Of a stretch of 64,000 bases of DNA, positions 34,653 through 46,716 are shown piece after piece. Position numbers and translations under genes: made by a program. Every line of letters starts with the position of its first letter. Position 1 is the first letter of the stretch. The notes beneath the pieces were generated by a model. It had not been told where the DNA came from. It ran no database searches and saw only the letters and a program-made list of their open reading frames with translations. Origin of the DNA: Sternotherus odoratus. Taxonomy: Eukaryota; Chordata; Testudines; Kinosternidae. The stretch is from contig JAVMKO010000020.1 in the NCBI GenBank assembly GCA_032164245.1, positions 8,335,206 to 8,399,205 of the forward strand, given 5' to 3'.

Positions 34653-35989
34653 TAGGTTTCTTTTAACCTGCATCTTAGGCCACCATCCCCTCCAGTTGTA
34701 TGATGGCATCATTGTATTGGAACTCCTCACCCCTTCTCCTGCTCTATGGCTGAGCTGTCACGTGACCCTGAATCTCAGGGCGAGGATCAGCCCAAGAGGC
34801 GTTATTCTTGCTTTACCAGGTACACATTTGTGTTTTTGCACTAATGAGGGAAGCTCGATGTTACCCTAGCCCCTGTGGCCCTAAGCTTAGTGACTGTGCT
34901 GTGCCGACAATGGATGCATTTTTTATAGCCAGTGCTCTGCCATGCCTCGGAAAGTGCCAGGCTGCAATGCCAAGTTGGGCTCATACCTCTTCAGCGATGC
35001 TGAATACGCTGGAAAGGTAGATCTTACTCCCTCCCCAAACACAAGCGGATTGATTTCTCAGTCGGGCAAGATCCTCAAGTAGTGCAAATGAAGTATTTTC
35101 ATGAACGCCAATGTCGATTGGCTGTAGGTGGGGATCTGGCCCGGTTTCCAAGGAAATGAATGTATTGCAGCCTTCAGAGATTTCTGTAGCTTCTTAATTG
35201 CAATTATAGTTTATTCCTGGGTAGTATTTTATCCACAAGACTCTGCTGCCAACTGTTTGAAGGGGGTGGATAGGAGGCTAGGAATAGCTCAGAACCATCT
35301 GAATGGAAGAGACACCGAAGACTGGTTCAGGTCACGCGTACACCAATGTGATTTGGGAGTAACTCCAGTGAAGTTAATGGGATTGATTCTTACTGTTTTG
35401 CATCTAGGATAGTTAATTAAGTCTGTGCAAAGTTACTTCTAAGTTCTAGATTGCTGCCCAATCAGGACAGTAGTATTTACACCCAGGTGCGCATGACTCC
35501 ACAAGCTAGCGGGGAGTGGAAAATTGGGCCCGTTCTATTTAATCACATTTCAAACTCTTCTTTCTTTCTTTTTTAAAGTTCTAAAATATACAGTGCTGCT
35601 TCTAAATCTGAAAACTGTTGTGAAGCTGAGGAGATGGCATTGGTGAATGGTGGTTAAAAAAAGAGTATAGGCTGTTATTTAAAGAATTAGGATTTTTATT
35701 CTCAGGTGGGATTTTTGAGTCACTGTGGTTGGGCAAATCACATGGGATGGTTTGGGGACCTCAGTTTTGATGGAGCTTTGAATGGGAGCTGCGTGCTTAC
35801 CTCCCTTCACTCCTCCAGAAACCACAGCCTTAACCACTTGGATGCTTTAATTTATGCATCTGTAAAATGGAGGGAGTAAATCTCTATAGTAATAGTGATC
35901 TTTTAAGATACCTATGGTGACAGATAATGGCAATTTCCTGCAATAACGTTGGGAGATTCTAGTGTACTAAGTTTCTGCATCCCTGTGGG
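34653..35989. other. Unannotated DNA
   Basis: A weak MITE-like segment at about 35330-35400 (gagtaactccagtgaagtta); otherwise nothing recognised. Confidence 0.4.
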
Positions 35990-36440
35990 TCAGGGATTGC
36001 ATATAATTCCATGGGGGAGGGTGCCCACAGCCCTCCAGCAAATATGAACAGTGAGGGATGATCAGTCACATTCACTGCGGTTGTAACACCTCCAGAGATG
36101 TTCTACTACCTGGAGAGTCTCACCTATACTGGTTCAAACTGGATTCTCCAGAGACCAACAGACAAAGAAAGGTCCTGTGTTTAAATTGCCTTGGGGCCTT
36201 CTTTCTGATCCAGCAAACGGTCAGGACCTTCTCTCGAAGGTGTGTGTTGGGGGCGGGGACCCAACCCTTCCTTAGGGAAGGCTTGACATCTGTCAACGTC
36301 TGAGGCTGGGGTTGAAGGTGGCTTCTGGCAAGATTTTTAGCATATGTGTCAGTCCTGTCATTGTTTTGAATGTTTTCCCTGTAATGCCTTCACCTTAAGA
36401 ATAAATGTGCTTGTTTAGAAAAAGCTGTCTGATAACTTAC
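35990..36440 (+). mobile_element. LTR-like repeat fragment
   Basis: Contains gaccaacagacaaagaaagg, then ttggggccttctttctgatc and taagaataaatgtgcttgtt with an aataaa signal at about 36401. I recognise this order from an LTR-like turtle repeat. Ends approximate, no coding part, no primer-binding site identified. Confidence 0.4.
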
Positions 36441-36804
36441 AATTGCTGGCAATTATGCTGTTCATAGCCTTTGAAGACTGGACACACCTTTAAACCCAAG
36501 CACAACCATGGGCCTCATTTAGGCAGTCTACCTTGCTGGGAGTACCACAGGATAGACAAGGAAGTATGCAGACGGGAAAAACTCTGGTCAAGAGGGGAAG
36601 AGAGGTGGGTCCCCACCCAAGTGAGGTGACAGCTGAAAGTCCAGGAGCTGAAAAGTCAGCACAATTGCTGGAGCAGAGGGGGGGATACAGGTGCAGTTGC
36701 CCTGAACTGGGACACTGGTTATCTTTCTCATTCTGTGTTTTTTTCTTTCTACTTCTATTAGGAGTAATAATGTCCAAAGCAGAAAAGAATAATTCTGCCC
36801 ATTA

Positions 36805-37144
36805 CAGTAAAACCTCGATTTAACGGACTTCGGATGCAACGGACAAAATTTCTGAGCCATATCAGACCACGACCCCTCCCTGCTGCGGCCCCGGTCCCCT
36901 TCGCTGGCGGTCGTCTGCTGGCTCCCGGCTGCCACCCGGGTCCCAGCCGCTGGTGGGCTGGCTGATGGCTCCTGGCTGCCGCCCAGGTCCTGGCAGCGGG
37001 CGGGTGGAGCTGCCGCCCCGACCCTGTGGCGGGCGGGCTGCTGCTCTGACAGCTCGGGTTTCTTTATTATTATTAAATAACGGACTTTTTGATTTAACGG
37101 ACACCCTCTCGCCCGAATTAGTCCGTTAAATCGAGGTTTTACTG
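36805..37144. mobile_element. 340-bp pogo/Tigger-type MITE with TA target duplication
   Basis: Perfect 25-bp terminal inverted repeats (36805-36829 and 37120-37144), beginning cagtaaaacctcgatttaac. They are flanked on both sides by TA (36803-36804, 37145-37146), as in the Tc1/mariner superfamily. A second partial gatttaacggac lies inside the right end. The interior (about 36865-37045) is strongly GC-rich and unlike a Tigger transposase. Confidence 0.93.
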
Positions 37145-37169
37145 TACCAATTTAGGGGCCACTGTTTCC

Positions 37170-37500
37170 TTTGCCTGGTGGTGCTCAACCCCCGCTCTGC
37201 TGCAGATCCTGCCCTCACTCCACCTCTTCATTCCATCCCGCCTCTTCCTGCCCCTGCTCCTGCCCTACATACTCTGCCCAGTTTTGCCCCCTCCCCTGAG
37301 TCCACCCCAGACCTGCCCCCCATGTGCCTCCTGCACGCCACACCATGGCTGATCCACATTGGGTGGGAGGAGTTGATTAGCAGGGTCACTGGCGGGCAGG
37401 AGGTGCTGATGGGCATCTGGCTGCCAGTGGGTGCTAAGCACCCACTAATTTTTTTCCTATGGGTGTTCCAGCCTTAGAGCACCCATGAAGTCGGTGCCTA
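37170..37500 (+). mobile_element. hAT-like non-autonomous repeat
   Basis: Starts tggtggtgctcaacccccg, is C-rich in the middle, and ends gggtgctaagcacccactaa, ctatgggtgttccagcc, agcacccatgaagtcggtgc. I recognise this as a common turtle element; hAT assignment is tentative. Confidence 0.5.
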
Positions 37501-37529
37501 TGCATTTAAATATCTAACTTCCGTCCCAA

Positions 37530-37620
37530 GGCTAGATCCTCAGCTAGGGTACAATAGCTGAGCTCCACTGACGTCAGTGGAATTTGCACAGACTTTTACC
37601 AACTGGGGATCTGTCCTCTA
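37530..37620. repeat. MITE-like element
   Basis: Imperfect inverted ends ggctagatcctcagctaggg and ccaactggggatctgtcctc. Centre ccactgacgtcagtgg is a perfect 16-bp palindrome. Confidence 0.6.
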
Positions 37621-37789
37621 GTTTAAATATGTATATACATATGTGAAATGTAAATTGAAAGGGGAAAAAACTCTCCTAAACATCCAGAGGATAATGCATC
37701 CACCAACAATAAACAGGCTTGCATTATAAAGGATAATTATTACTAAACAAACGTACATTTTAAACAGAATTACAAAATAGTGCAGTCGA

Positions 37790-38170
37790 TGTTCATTTTT
37801 GCATGTCAGCGAAGCCTTTGATACTGCCGCTCGTTAAATGTTAATTGGAAAATTTATTCAGATTGGTTTGGAGAGGAACACTATGCTGTGGATTGAAAAC
37901 TGGTAAAAATACCATAAATAACATCTTATCTAACATCCTTAGCAATGATTTGGAAGAAAGTGTGCTGGTTCTGAGAAATTCAAATGTGTAGCTTTAATGT
38001 GAAAGTCCTGCTTTGTCATCTTGGATCTACTTGTACCAGCATTCCTGCTAGAATCTATTTATATTCTTATCCTGCAGCCAAACAAAGGGGGAACTGTTTA
38101 TATTGTTAATGGTACCAATTAGCCAGTGTAAATATCATTTATAACACTGTGCGCCCAAGCAGGTCAATAG
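37790..38170. promoter_or_regulatory. Candidate conserved non-coding element
   Basis: No repeat recognised. Words such as gttaaatgttaattggaaaa, gccaaacaaaggggg and aggtcaatagatcaat resemble homeodomain, TCF/LEF and nuclear-receptor sites. Inference only. Confidence 0.2.
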
Positions 38171-38439
38171 ATCAATATACACAAACCAACCAAGATGCCT
38201 TAGATTGAAATAATTCTTCTCCAGAGATGGGTTTTATTTTAATAATGGGCTTTTAGGACACAACTGGAAAGGGACATGAATTGTTTTTACTTTTGTAGGG
38301 TAGGCTCTTCCAAGCTCTTGATTTATTTTCCATTTTATTTCTCTCGTCTTTCTCCTGGCCTGCTTATGTGAAGAACAGTTCGGACCAATATTTCTGAAGC
38401 TTAGCAGCATCATGTTTTAACAACAATATTGGTATAGAA

Positions 38440-38890
38440 GGGTTCAGCTTGCTCAGGAGCGACCAGCAGGGAAAAAACAAGGACGAAAGCACCCATCTGT
38501 TGCCCTAACATGGCTTCCCGGGAGGTATGCTGCCTGCCAGGGACCTGTATCTGAGATACAGATTGTTGAGGGATTGTCGAGGATCATCCGGCCCTCTGAC
38601 TACTACCCCATGCTACTCATCCATGTGGGCACTAATGAGACTGTGAGATATGACCCTCAGCAGATCAGAAGTGACTACCGGGCTCTGGGATTACAGGTGA
38701 AGGAGTTCGGAGCAGAGGTGGTGTTCTCTTCAATCCTTCCGGTCAAGGGTAGGGGCCTAGGCAGAGACAGTTGCATCCTGGAGGCAAAGATGATGTCACC
38801 AGAAGGGCTTTGGGATGCTGTTCCAGGAAGAAGGATGCTAAGCCATGTAAAATGTCAATTAGACATAAGTGGTGCATGAACCTTGGGGTG
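38440..38890 (+). pseudogene. Relic of CR1-type LINE ORF1, SGNH/GDSL-esterase-like
   Basis: The plus-strand frame across 38580-38879 reads IRPSDYYPMLLIHVGTNE, then RSDYRALGLQVKEFGAEVVF and SSILPVKGRGLGRD. The HVGTN block fits block III of SGNH/GDSL hydrolases, with GTNE in place of the usual GTND. Esterase-like ORF1 proteins are established for CR1-clade retrotransposons. Upstream, a conserved-looking CCLPG stretch lies in another frame, so at least one frameshift is present near 38545. The C-terminal D-x-x-H block is missing: sequence after about 38790 no longer matches and stops at 38879. It is a dead fragment without a matching reverse transcriptase nearby. Confidence 0.6.
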
Positions 38891-39614
38891 AAATTCACCT
38901 TTCTGTCAACTGAGTTTGCTAACGGGAATGATCACAAAGCCGCCTATTAAGAAAACAAGACAAATGTTTGTAGGTAGACAGAATGTAACTATCCAAATTA
39001 GAGCATGGACAGAACAGTAATCCCAGTTCATACCTACTAATCCTGGTTCTCCCTCCTCCCCTTTGTTTTTATCCATTGGCTTACTCATCAGCCGTGAAAG
39101 TCCATGTTGCTTCTGTTTGCTGAGTGATATAGATTAGCCTCCAGGCGTCTTTCTTTAAAATAAGTTCATCTAAACAAGAAAGTTCTGGATTGCATGCGGA
39201 TAGATTCTCTCCCTCCCCCTTCTGTTATCACTGCGTCTCTGATCCTTTCACATTCTTTCATACAAGACATAACACTTCTTTCATGCAACTAGACACATCG
39301 CAAAAAAGCTAGCGTCTTGGAGAGCCTGATTTTTCTCCTTCTATAAGCTTTTCGGTGTCTGACCTTTAGGGAGATGATGGTGTTCTCCAGTGGTTACAAA
39401 CGGGGGGAGGGGATAGTGAATTTTCCAATAAGAGCCAGCATCTGCTGCTGCTTCTTTTTTTTATCTGCTGTTTTTAGAAAGATGCTGCACGTCTGGGAGC
39501 TATACATGCACCTATAAAGAGAGAGAATGGGTGTGGAGAATGCAGATAAAGAATAACTAGCTGGAATTCTTTCTAGTACTGGTCTGGCTTTCATCCCCAT
39601 GATATCTGAGTGTG
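38891..39614. other. Unannotated DNA
   Basis: No exon or repeat recognised. Confidence 0.4.
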
Positions 39615-39861
39615 TCAATAATTCATGAATCAGAGGTAGCCGTGTTAGTCTGGAATTGCAAAAGTGACAGAGTCCTGTGGCACCGTAAAGACTAACTAAA
39701 GTATTGAAGCATAAGGTTTCGGGGGCTAATACCCACTTCGTCGGATGCATGCAGTGGAATGCTGCCAACGAAGTGGGTATTAGCTCACGAAAGCTTATGC
39801 TTCAATACTTTAGTTAGTCTTTAAGGTGCCACAGGACTCTTTGTCACTTCAATAATTCATG
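39615..39861 (+). repeat. Fold-back retroposon copy, 13-bp target duplication
   Basis: The 13-bp repeat tcaataattcatg lies at 39615-39627 and 39849-39861. The unit starts with the head gaggtagccgtgttagtctg. Arms of about 80 nt run from 39662 to about 39740 and from about 39770 to 39849, with one 2-nt indel. The reversal lies in a segment gatgcatgcagtggaatg, about 18 nt further into the unit than in the copy at 4640. The right arm lacks the head and abuts the duplication. Confidence 0.92.
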
Positions 39862-40844
39862 GTTTTTATCCTTACAACAATTTATGATCAGGGAATTGAG
39901 ACTCACAGGGTGGCTGGCATGACTTGGGCAGACCTGCAAAGCCCCTTGGAGACCATTAAAGCACAGGTATAACTTAGGGTCTCACCCGCCCTTGTGTGAT
40001 ACTTAGAGAAAGTACACTATGCCTCTATCCCTGCTTTGGTCTACCAATTATTTTTCCCCTGGGAAATCAAGGGCACATGTGTTGCCTTCAGTTCACACAT
40101 GGGTTCCCCATTGATTTCATTAGACAAGTGGGCACTGATCAAGTGATATCTAGAGTATGGGGGGTTTCTGCTGAGCATATTGGTATCCACACAGTTGTTA
40201 CCCAGCTTCTGAATCCCTGCTTTCTCTTCCAAAGGTTGGGCTGCTTCTCCGCTGTTCTCTCCCCCAGCTGACCAGCTACAACCAATCAGATTGTCTGGAC
40301 TGCTCCATAAACTCGATTGCTTATCTAAATTATATCAGTGTTCTCTTCCAATTGCCCCAGTGCCTAGTTAAGCACACCCATGTCGTTTGTGACGTCTGTG
40401 GTGAAACAGAAAGTTCCATACCGAAACCAAGGAGCACATTTTCACCTTCCGATTCCTCTAGCTGAACTTCTCTAGCAATGATCTGCTACCTAGTTACAAG
40501 GGCGTCTAGTCTGTTCTATCCAGGTTGTTACATGACCCTCATCACTGTAGCATCTAAGTGCATTAAGCAAGGGGACAGACCTCTCTTATGTGTGGTTTGC
40601 TCTTTCTCATCCTTGCCTGCTGGGGATGATTATATGCAGTGGAGCGTCTTGTTTCAATAGGGTTATTTGTTTTTTTTAAAACAATGCTTATATGGGAAGC
40701 TGGTGTAGCACCCCTACATTTAGGTTGGCTTGTATGTATAAAGTGCTTGGTGGCTTTATTAAGTGAAGTCATGACCAAAGAAGTTAGCCTCTCTAGATTA
40801 GACTAATGTAATAACAATGGACCCATCACCAATGAAGTCCCCCC
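39862..40844. other. Unannotated DNA
   Basis: A weak MIR-like core on the minus strand near 39870-39960; otherwise nothing recognised. Confidence 0.4.
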
Positions 40845-41055
40845 TTAACTTTCTCTTTATTAGACTGAAGGAGCCCCATTTAGCTTATCTCATGGTAAGG
40901 TATATTTTCTAATCCTTTCATCATTCTCTTGTCTCTTCTTGGAGCCCTCTCCAGTTCTTCAACATCCTTCTTCATCTGTGGGCACCAGAACTGGGTACAC
41001 TCTTCCAGCAGCGCTTACACCAGTGCCAAATACAGAGGTCGCACCAACATTTCCA
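40845..41055 (-). mobile_element. CR1 LINE fragment
   Basis: Shows tttctaatcctttcatcatt, ggagccctctccagttcttc and ggcaccagaactgggtacac with ccagtgccaaatacagagg. This is the antisense of the CR1 3' region, diverged. Confidence 0.65.
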
Positions 41056-41420
41056 ATTTTGTGGGAATTTTCCATGATTTCAACGTTTATTTTCAGTCTG
41101 CATTGGAATGAAAATGAAAAAATTTGAAATTTCCTATGGAATATTATGAAGAAATTTGTAACCATCAAAACATCTTTCTTAACATTTTTTTTAAAAAGCA
41201 ATGTTTTTGTTTCAAAAATGACTTTTCATTTCGAATAGCTTGAATTATTTAAATGTTCCAATAACATTGAAGCAGAACAATTCAATGACATTGAATTATT
41301 TCATTTTGATTTTTTTTAAATGTCATTGAAATCACCATGGTGCTGTGAAACATTTTGGTGTCGATGAAATAGCATTTCTACAGAAAACTGTTCCATCAAA
41401 ATTTTCCCACGCAGATATAA
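41056..41420. repeat. A/T-rich tttgaaat-type repeat
   Basis: Repeated words such as gaaaaaatttgaaatttcc, catttcgaatagcttgaat and tcattgaattatttcattt. The same style of sequence recurs at 21220, 47330, 51720 and 52300. Confidence 0.45.
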
Positions 41421-42660
41421 ATTGGGTGCTGCAGTATCTCAGATCCTTTGCTAAAGCTGTATTTGGTTTCATCTTTTAATCATCCTTTGAAATTGCAGAA
41501 ACATCCCTAGACTCATGGTAATATATGCGACATCCTACAGCTTCCGTTGTAGCTTCAATAAATCCTCATTTGGATGGATCCAGGAAGGACTGAGTCTCCT
41601 CTTACATATATTTAACTCCACTGACTTCAGTGGCTTTACTCCTGATTTATAGTAGTCAATTTGGATTCAAATGGCAACCAAACAAATTTTGTTTCGGGAT
41701 GGAAACTGGAAATTTGCTGTAAATTTTGTGGGGAAGGTTTTTAATGGTTCATGGTGGGGGCGGGGGGAATGTATATTTTATGGCTTGTTGAAGGGAGTTG
41801 AGGGCTTGACCGAGTCAAGGGGTAGCACCTTGTACAACCAGGCCTTGAGAAAAGAGATTCACAAATATTACTATTGGGGAAAAATAACCACATCTTATCA
41901 TGACCCTCTAAGATCTATGCAAAGTGAAGCTGGCTTAATGGAACTCTTTCCAGCCTCACAAGGGCCAATAAATGAATAGTAGCATTTTGTGATGGACGAT
42001 GTTGTATATTTGTCTGTGTCTCGGTGCTCTGTAATAAGTCCTTTGATACTTTCCTCGGTGCTTGACAGAATTGCTGAGTTCATAAGATTTTTTTTTTATT
42101 TACTGTCTGGGAAATTCTAGCAGCCATTGACCTGTAGTTTCCAGTACTTAAAATGGCCCAAACAATGCACAAGAGCATTTTTTAAAAATCAGAAAGAGAC
42201 AGGTGGGGGAGCCCTTCCAGATATGTGTCATAAAATCTATCTTATGAGCTCAGCAATTTCATCCAGCCATTAAAAAGAATAGCAGTGGAGTTTTCCAAAG
42301 CGTGATTTATAGCTATTCCTGGTCACATCCAAATAGAAAACTAGTTTTGTGGCTGTTTAGTTTCAAGTCAAGGTGATCAAATAGCTAAAATTCTGCAAAC
42401 CTTCCACTAAAGAAAATGAACCTGATTCCCATTCCCTCCACTGGTGTAACTCCATTGACTGAAGTGATGTCCTTCCAGAATTATATCAGTGTGAAACAAA
42501 AATCATACCTACTGAGATCTGTGTGGGTGTGTGCTGGAGTGGTGAACACAGTGCCACCGCAGCAAAAAGTTACTGGTAAATTTAGGGCTTGTCAAAGTTT
42601 CTGTCAACTGTTTTTTGGTGGCAAGCTGGGTTTCTGACAGAACATGATTGAACATGAAAA
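41421..42660. other. Unannotated DNA
   Basis: Weak MITE-like segments near 41590-41660 and 42415-42490 (accagtgtgaaac-type words); no exon recognised. Confidence 0.4.
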
Positions 42661-42694
42661 GTGGTTCCTTTGATTTTTCACACACACCCTCCGG

Positions 42695-42830
42695 AAAATA
42701 TCAATTTGCATATGCTGTCACTGTGCATCATAGGAGATGTAGTTTGGTTTCCTCATGTCCTCATTCCTCTCTGTGGGCAAGCCTCCCTGACTGGACTACA
42801 TTTCCCTCCTAAGAACTACCACCTCTCTCT
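42695..42830. repeat. MITE-like element, gagatgtagtttgg family
   Basis: Left gcatcataggagatgtagtt and, opposite, ggactacatttccctcc are approximately inverted. This is a known type of short vertebrate palindromic repeat. Confidence 0.45.
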
Positions 42831-43129
42831 CCAAGAAAAGTCAACATTTTCCTGGGAGGGAGGAAGGGATGCGGGGAAGCATTTGCAGCTAACTCTAGTC
42901 AAATTCTTTCCAGTCACGTGTGAGTTCATAGACCAATACCTGGCAGGCTAGAACTACGCTCTGTTTCATGAATTGTGATATACTCTCCATGGGTATTGGT
43001 AGAAAGTTTGCACGGGGAACAAGTGCAGTATATGCAATGCAGATCCATAGTGCATATTTAAGAAGGGAATTTTTGCCCCTTGTTGGTAGTCTAAAGAGCC
43101 CGAGTCTTCATTATTTCAGCTTTCTATCA

Positions 43130-43205
43130 GTACTAGGACACTGGCCTAGCAGTTTGTCTTTCTTCTGCCACAGACTTGTTGGGGGACCAGTCACTAAGCC
43201 TCAAT
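43130..43205 (+). repeat. MIR-like fragment
   Basis: Reads ggacactggcctagcagttt, cttctgccacagacttgttg, ccagtcactaagcctcaat, a degraded plus-strand SINE core interrupted by the next MITE. Confidence 0.5.
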
Positions 43206-43210
43206 TTATA

Positions 43211-43300
43211 GGCCTGATTCACTCGCCTTCATACCTATGAATCTCACTGGCTTTAACAGAGTTACTCATGATTTATACCAACAGGTGAGAAGAATCAAAC
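43211..43300. mobile_element. 90-bp MITE with direct-repeat flanks
   Basis: Ends ggcctgattcactcgcct and aggtgagaagaatcaaac are imperfectly inverted. tttata occurs immediately on both sides (43205-43210 and 43301-43306), a possible target duplication. It interrupts a MIR-like core. Confidence 0.6.
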
Positions 43301-43309
43301 TTTATAGGT

Positions 43310-44093
43310 TCTCCCTTTTCCCTTTATTTCCTTCCTTGAACCCTGGCTAGCAGCAATTTTGGGCACACTGGGGACAGTGGTAGCGACATCATTGTTGAAA
43401 CAGAGACAGGTAATGAGGTGAAAGGGGCAGAACAACCGGCAAATATTAGCAACGTAGGCTCTACACTATTTTTCAACCCACCTCCCAACAGCTAAGTTCA
43501 GATAATGGAGGGCTGCATTATACCTCTTCACAATGCTGCATCCCCTGCTGTCAGCTAATGGACACATTCTCAGGCAAGGAAATTGCCTCATATATTTGTC
43601 AAGGAGGACTAACATCACATCTAGGTTGTATTTCCAAAATAATCTTCCAAAAAGACATCTCCTCCGATACTAAAACCAGTCCATTAAGTAGGGCCTAATT
43701 CCCCTTGTTAAGACATTCCTCCGTCTTCTATCAAAGATGTGTTCTCCATTGACAATGCTGTAGCTTTCCCAATGGCTATGATTCTTCCTCCCTCCCGCTC
43801 CCACCCTCCTGCCAAGGGAAAGAACACAATTAAGCATTTTTGTGGAGTCAGGCATCGTATCGGGGCTATAGTCTTGCATGAAAATAATAAACAGATTAGG
43901 AATGTTACCCAGAGGAGATTTACAGTATCATCTCCAACTAAGCTTTTCCAAAGCCAACCACACAACAATGGAAAAGGATTATCCCTGAAGAAAAACACCA
44001 GTTAAAAATGACACAATTAGTTGCTTCCTGTCAGCTTATCCCCTCACAAAGCTGCCAATTGACGCAGAGTGGTCCAAGGACTAGGGCACTATT
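43310..44093. other. Unannotated DNA
   Basis: Nothing recognised. Confidence 0.4.
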
Positions 44094-44216
44094 TAGATCA
44101 TAAGCTCTTTGGAAGAAGGAGGGTTTCTTACTGTGTGTTTTTTATCATGCCTAGAACAGTGGGGTCCTGATCTCAGTGGGGGCGTCTATGCACTACTGTA
44201 ATGTACATAAATAAAA
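44094..44216 (+). repeat. MIR-like 3' part
   Basis: Reads gatcataagctctttggaag, catgcctagaacagtggggt, cctgatctcagtgggggcgt, atgcactactgtaatgtac: the 3' section of the SINE. Confidence 0.7.
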
Positions 44217-46637
44217 ACAGAGCCTCGTGAATTGTGCAGAATGTTTTCAAGGGTTTTATTTGCTCGTAGGATTTTTTTTCCCTCCAGTTGTGCCTGTGTC
44301 CTGTCTGGGTCTAATTCATCCCAGTGCAGAGAGTCCTGTTCCCTCTTTAAGCACCATGGTAGAGGATTAAGAAGGAATGAAGTGGTGCATGACGTCTTGT
44401 GCTCCAATGTGGGAGTAGGAGGATTTAATCTGTGTGAAAGGGGCGGTGATGAGTTTGGTTCTTAAGCAGCTGTAATGCGTAAATAAATCAAATAAACTTG
44501 AAGCCACTGCGAGGGGTTATTTTAGTTTCGGTTGCTTCCCTTGGGCTCCCCGTGAAATTTCTGCACCACTCTGCGGACCGTGTTACCTCCAGGCTAAACT
44601 GTAACAGTGCATTCTCCTTACGGCTACCTTTGAAGAACACTAGGAAACTTTGGCCACACCGGTTGCATGTTTGCCTGGCTACCTCGGAGCCTGCCACCTT
44701 TCTGGCAGCTTGCAATGCTCCCGCTGGGTAGCCCCAGGGAAGAACTCCTGACACCCTCTTTATCAATAGCCAGCTTTTGGGGAGACGAGGGGAGATCATT
44801 AACTTGCTACCTTTCCTCCCCCTCTCAGGATATTCGGGGCATGGGAAGATCAACAGCTCCAGGGCCATGGGGCAGAAGGTTTTGTTTTGCTGAACCCTCT
44901 CACTCCCCTCCTGCCAATTCTCCCCCACACAATTCTTGCCGCAGCAGCTTGGCTGGACCATTTGTACTCCCCCTCCAGCCCTCTCACTGCCGGGTTAGGA
45001 GATGCCGTAGAGCAGAGAGTCTCCACCTAGGCATCATATCAAAGTGTCCTCCCTACCCCTCCTATGTTGTTAAATGGGAGAAGAGTTCTGACTGGATCTT
45101 GGCTAGATAAGAGAAGGGTCCACAGGGGAACTCAGCATGGACAAGGGGGTTCCAGTGCAGAGCCCATGATCTAGAGTGCTTTGCACCTAAGAGAAAATCC
45201 TCCATGTGCCCTGTGCATGGTCATATCCAATTCTACCAAGATATAGGGGAACAACGTGGGCTTCCTGCACCACTTACATTCCCCTTAAACTCAGTGGGGC
45301 TTAAGCGATGCCTTAGCCCCCTGAACAGGGGAAAATTTCTGCCTTGCTGCTAAACTTTCGTGAGAACCAAATTCACTGACCTAAAACATTCTTCTGGCCT
45401 CCTTCTCTCTCCCCCTGTGCTCCCAATTCCCTGCCCTCTCGTCTTGAAAGCAATTTCTTGATTGTTCTTTCCAACACAGGGTTATAAATTTAGTTTAAAG
45501 GGAAAAAAAAATCTTTCTTCTCTCTTGTTGCTTGGCCTTCTCTCCCCTGAGTGCTGCTGTTTTCAGACATTGTCTGATCTCTCTGTTTATGTCCTTCAGC
45601 AGGGTTTCTAGTATGCTGACCAGAAAGGGGGGGGGGGGGAAGGAAACACTTTCACTTGAAGTTACTCACTAACTTTTCCTTCCTGAGCTTCAGATATTTT
45701 TGCTAATGGTGTGAGGAGCCTTCTGGAGTACAAGGGTGTTTGCGTGCAGTTGCAGCTATTTTTCGGAGGGAGCTGAAAACCTGCTTGACATCATAGAGAA
45801 TTCCCCCCGTTCCCCGTTATTTTAAACCCAATTGTTTCCAAAGGTGACTTGATAATCTACTAGTAATACACTGGGCTTTTCTAGCTAAGAAGGAAATTGT
45901 GCTACAGATTAACAATAGACCCAGCCCCTTCCTCCACAGCCCAGCTGCCAAAAGAGAGTGCTCAGGATATGGTAGAGATAACGGGCTCCGTTCTATTCTC
46001 GCTGACATCAGTGCGAAATAGCAGTAACATGATTTGACGTCAGTGGGCCAGCTTCTCTTCCACAATCTGTCTCCTTTGTGCTGCTTACAGCTCAGGTATG
46101 GGCTCTCTGGAAACTCCTCCAGCTCCTATGTGATTCTCCCATCCAGCATGACTTCTACGTAGGGAGGGTGTAGGAGGAGTGGCTGGACCATCACTGCCCT
46201 CCTGTGTTTCCCAGTGGGTGAACAGGCCCTTACGCCAGATGGCAATGGTCCGTAAGTTAGAGCAGCCCAAAGAATGCCACACCATGATTGGAGTTTCTTA
46301 GGATAAAAGATCAGGTAGTTATAAGGTCCATCCCATGTCCCTGCACAGTCTCTTGGTTGAGGAGAGTTTGCTATTGGAAATTAGAGATGGCTCAGATCTC
46401 ACTATATATTTTTTTCCAGTTTCCTCTTCCTTGCCTTTTTTCATAGTATCTCCAGGTCTCTGTTCCACTCCACCCACTCATCGCATAGCTGTAATCCTAT
46501 TTTTCCCTCTCCTTCTCCTTTTTACTGATTGCAAACCAAGGCAACAACGACGAGGCTTCCTCACTGTTTGTGTGGGTCTGATATTAAACCAAAAGAGGTT
46601 TCTGAGATCCCAGTTCTCTCAAAAGATGTTGATTACA
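44217..46637. other. Unannotated DNA
   Basis: About 2.4 kb with no repeat family or exon recognised. A G run lies at about 45628-45639. Open frames of 147 and 157 codons on opposite strands at 44488-45110 have no domain. A weak MITE-like segment lies near 45965-46050. Confidence 0.45.
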
Positions 46638-46716
46638 GGCCTGACCCTCTGTTGGGGTAAATTAGCGTAGCTCCATTGACTACATTGGTTTGCTCCAGCT
46701 GAGAAGTTGGCCCTGT
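46638..46716. repeat. MITE-like element
   Basis: aggcctgaccctctgttggg on the left and gctgagaagttggccct on the right are imperfectly inverted around a ctccattgactacattgg centre. Confidence 0.4.

Noticed and set aside
44488..45110. Opposing 157- and 147-codon frames
   Set aside because: Mutual shadows in moderately GC-rich DNA; no domain or splice context.
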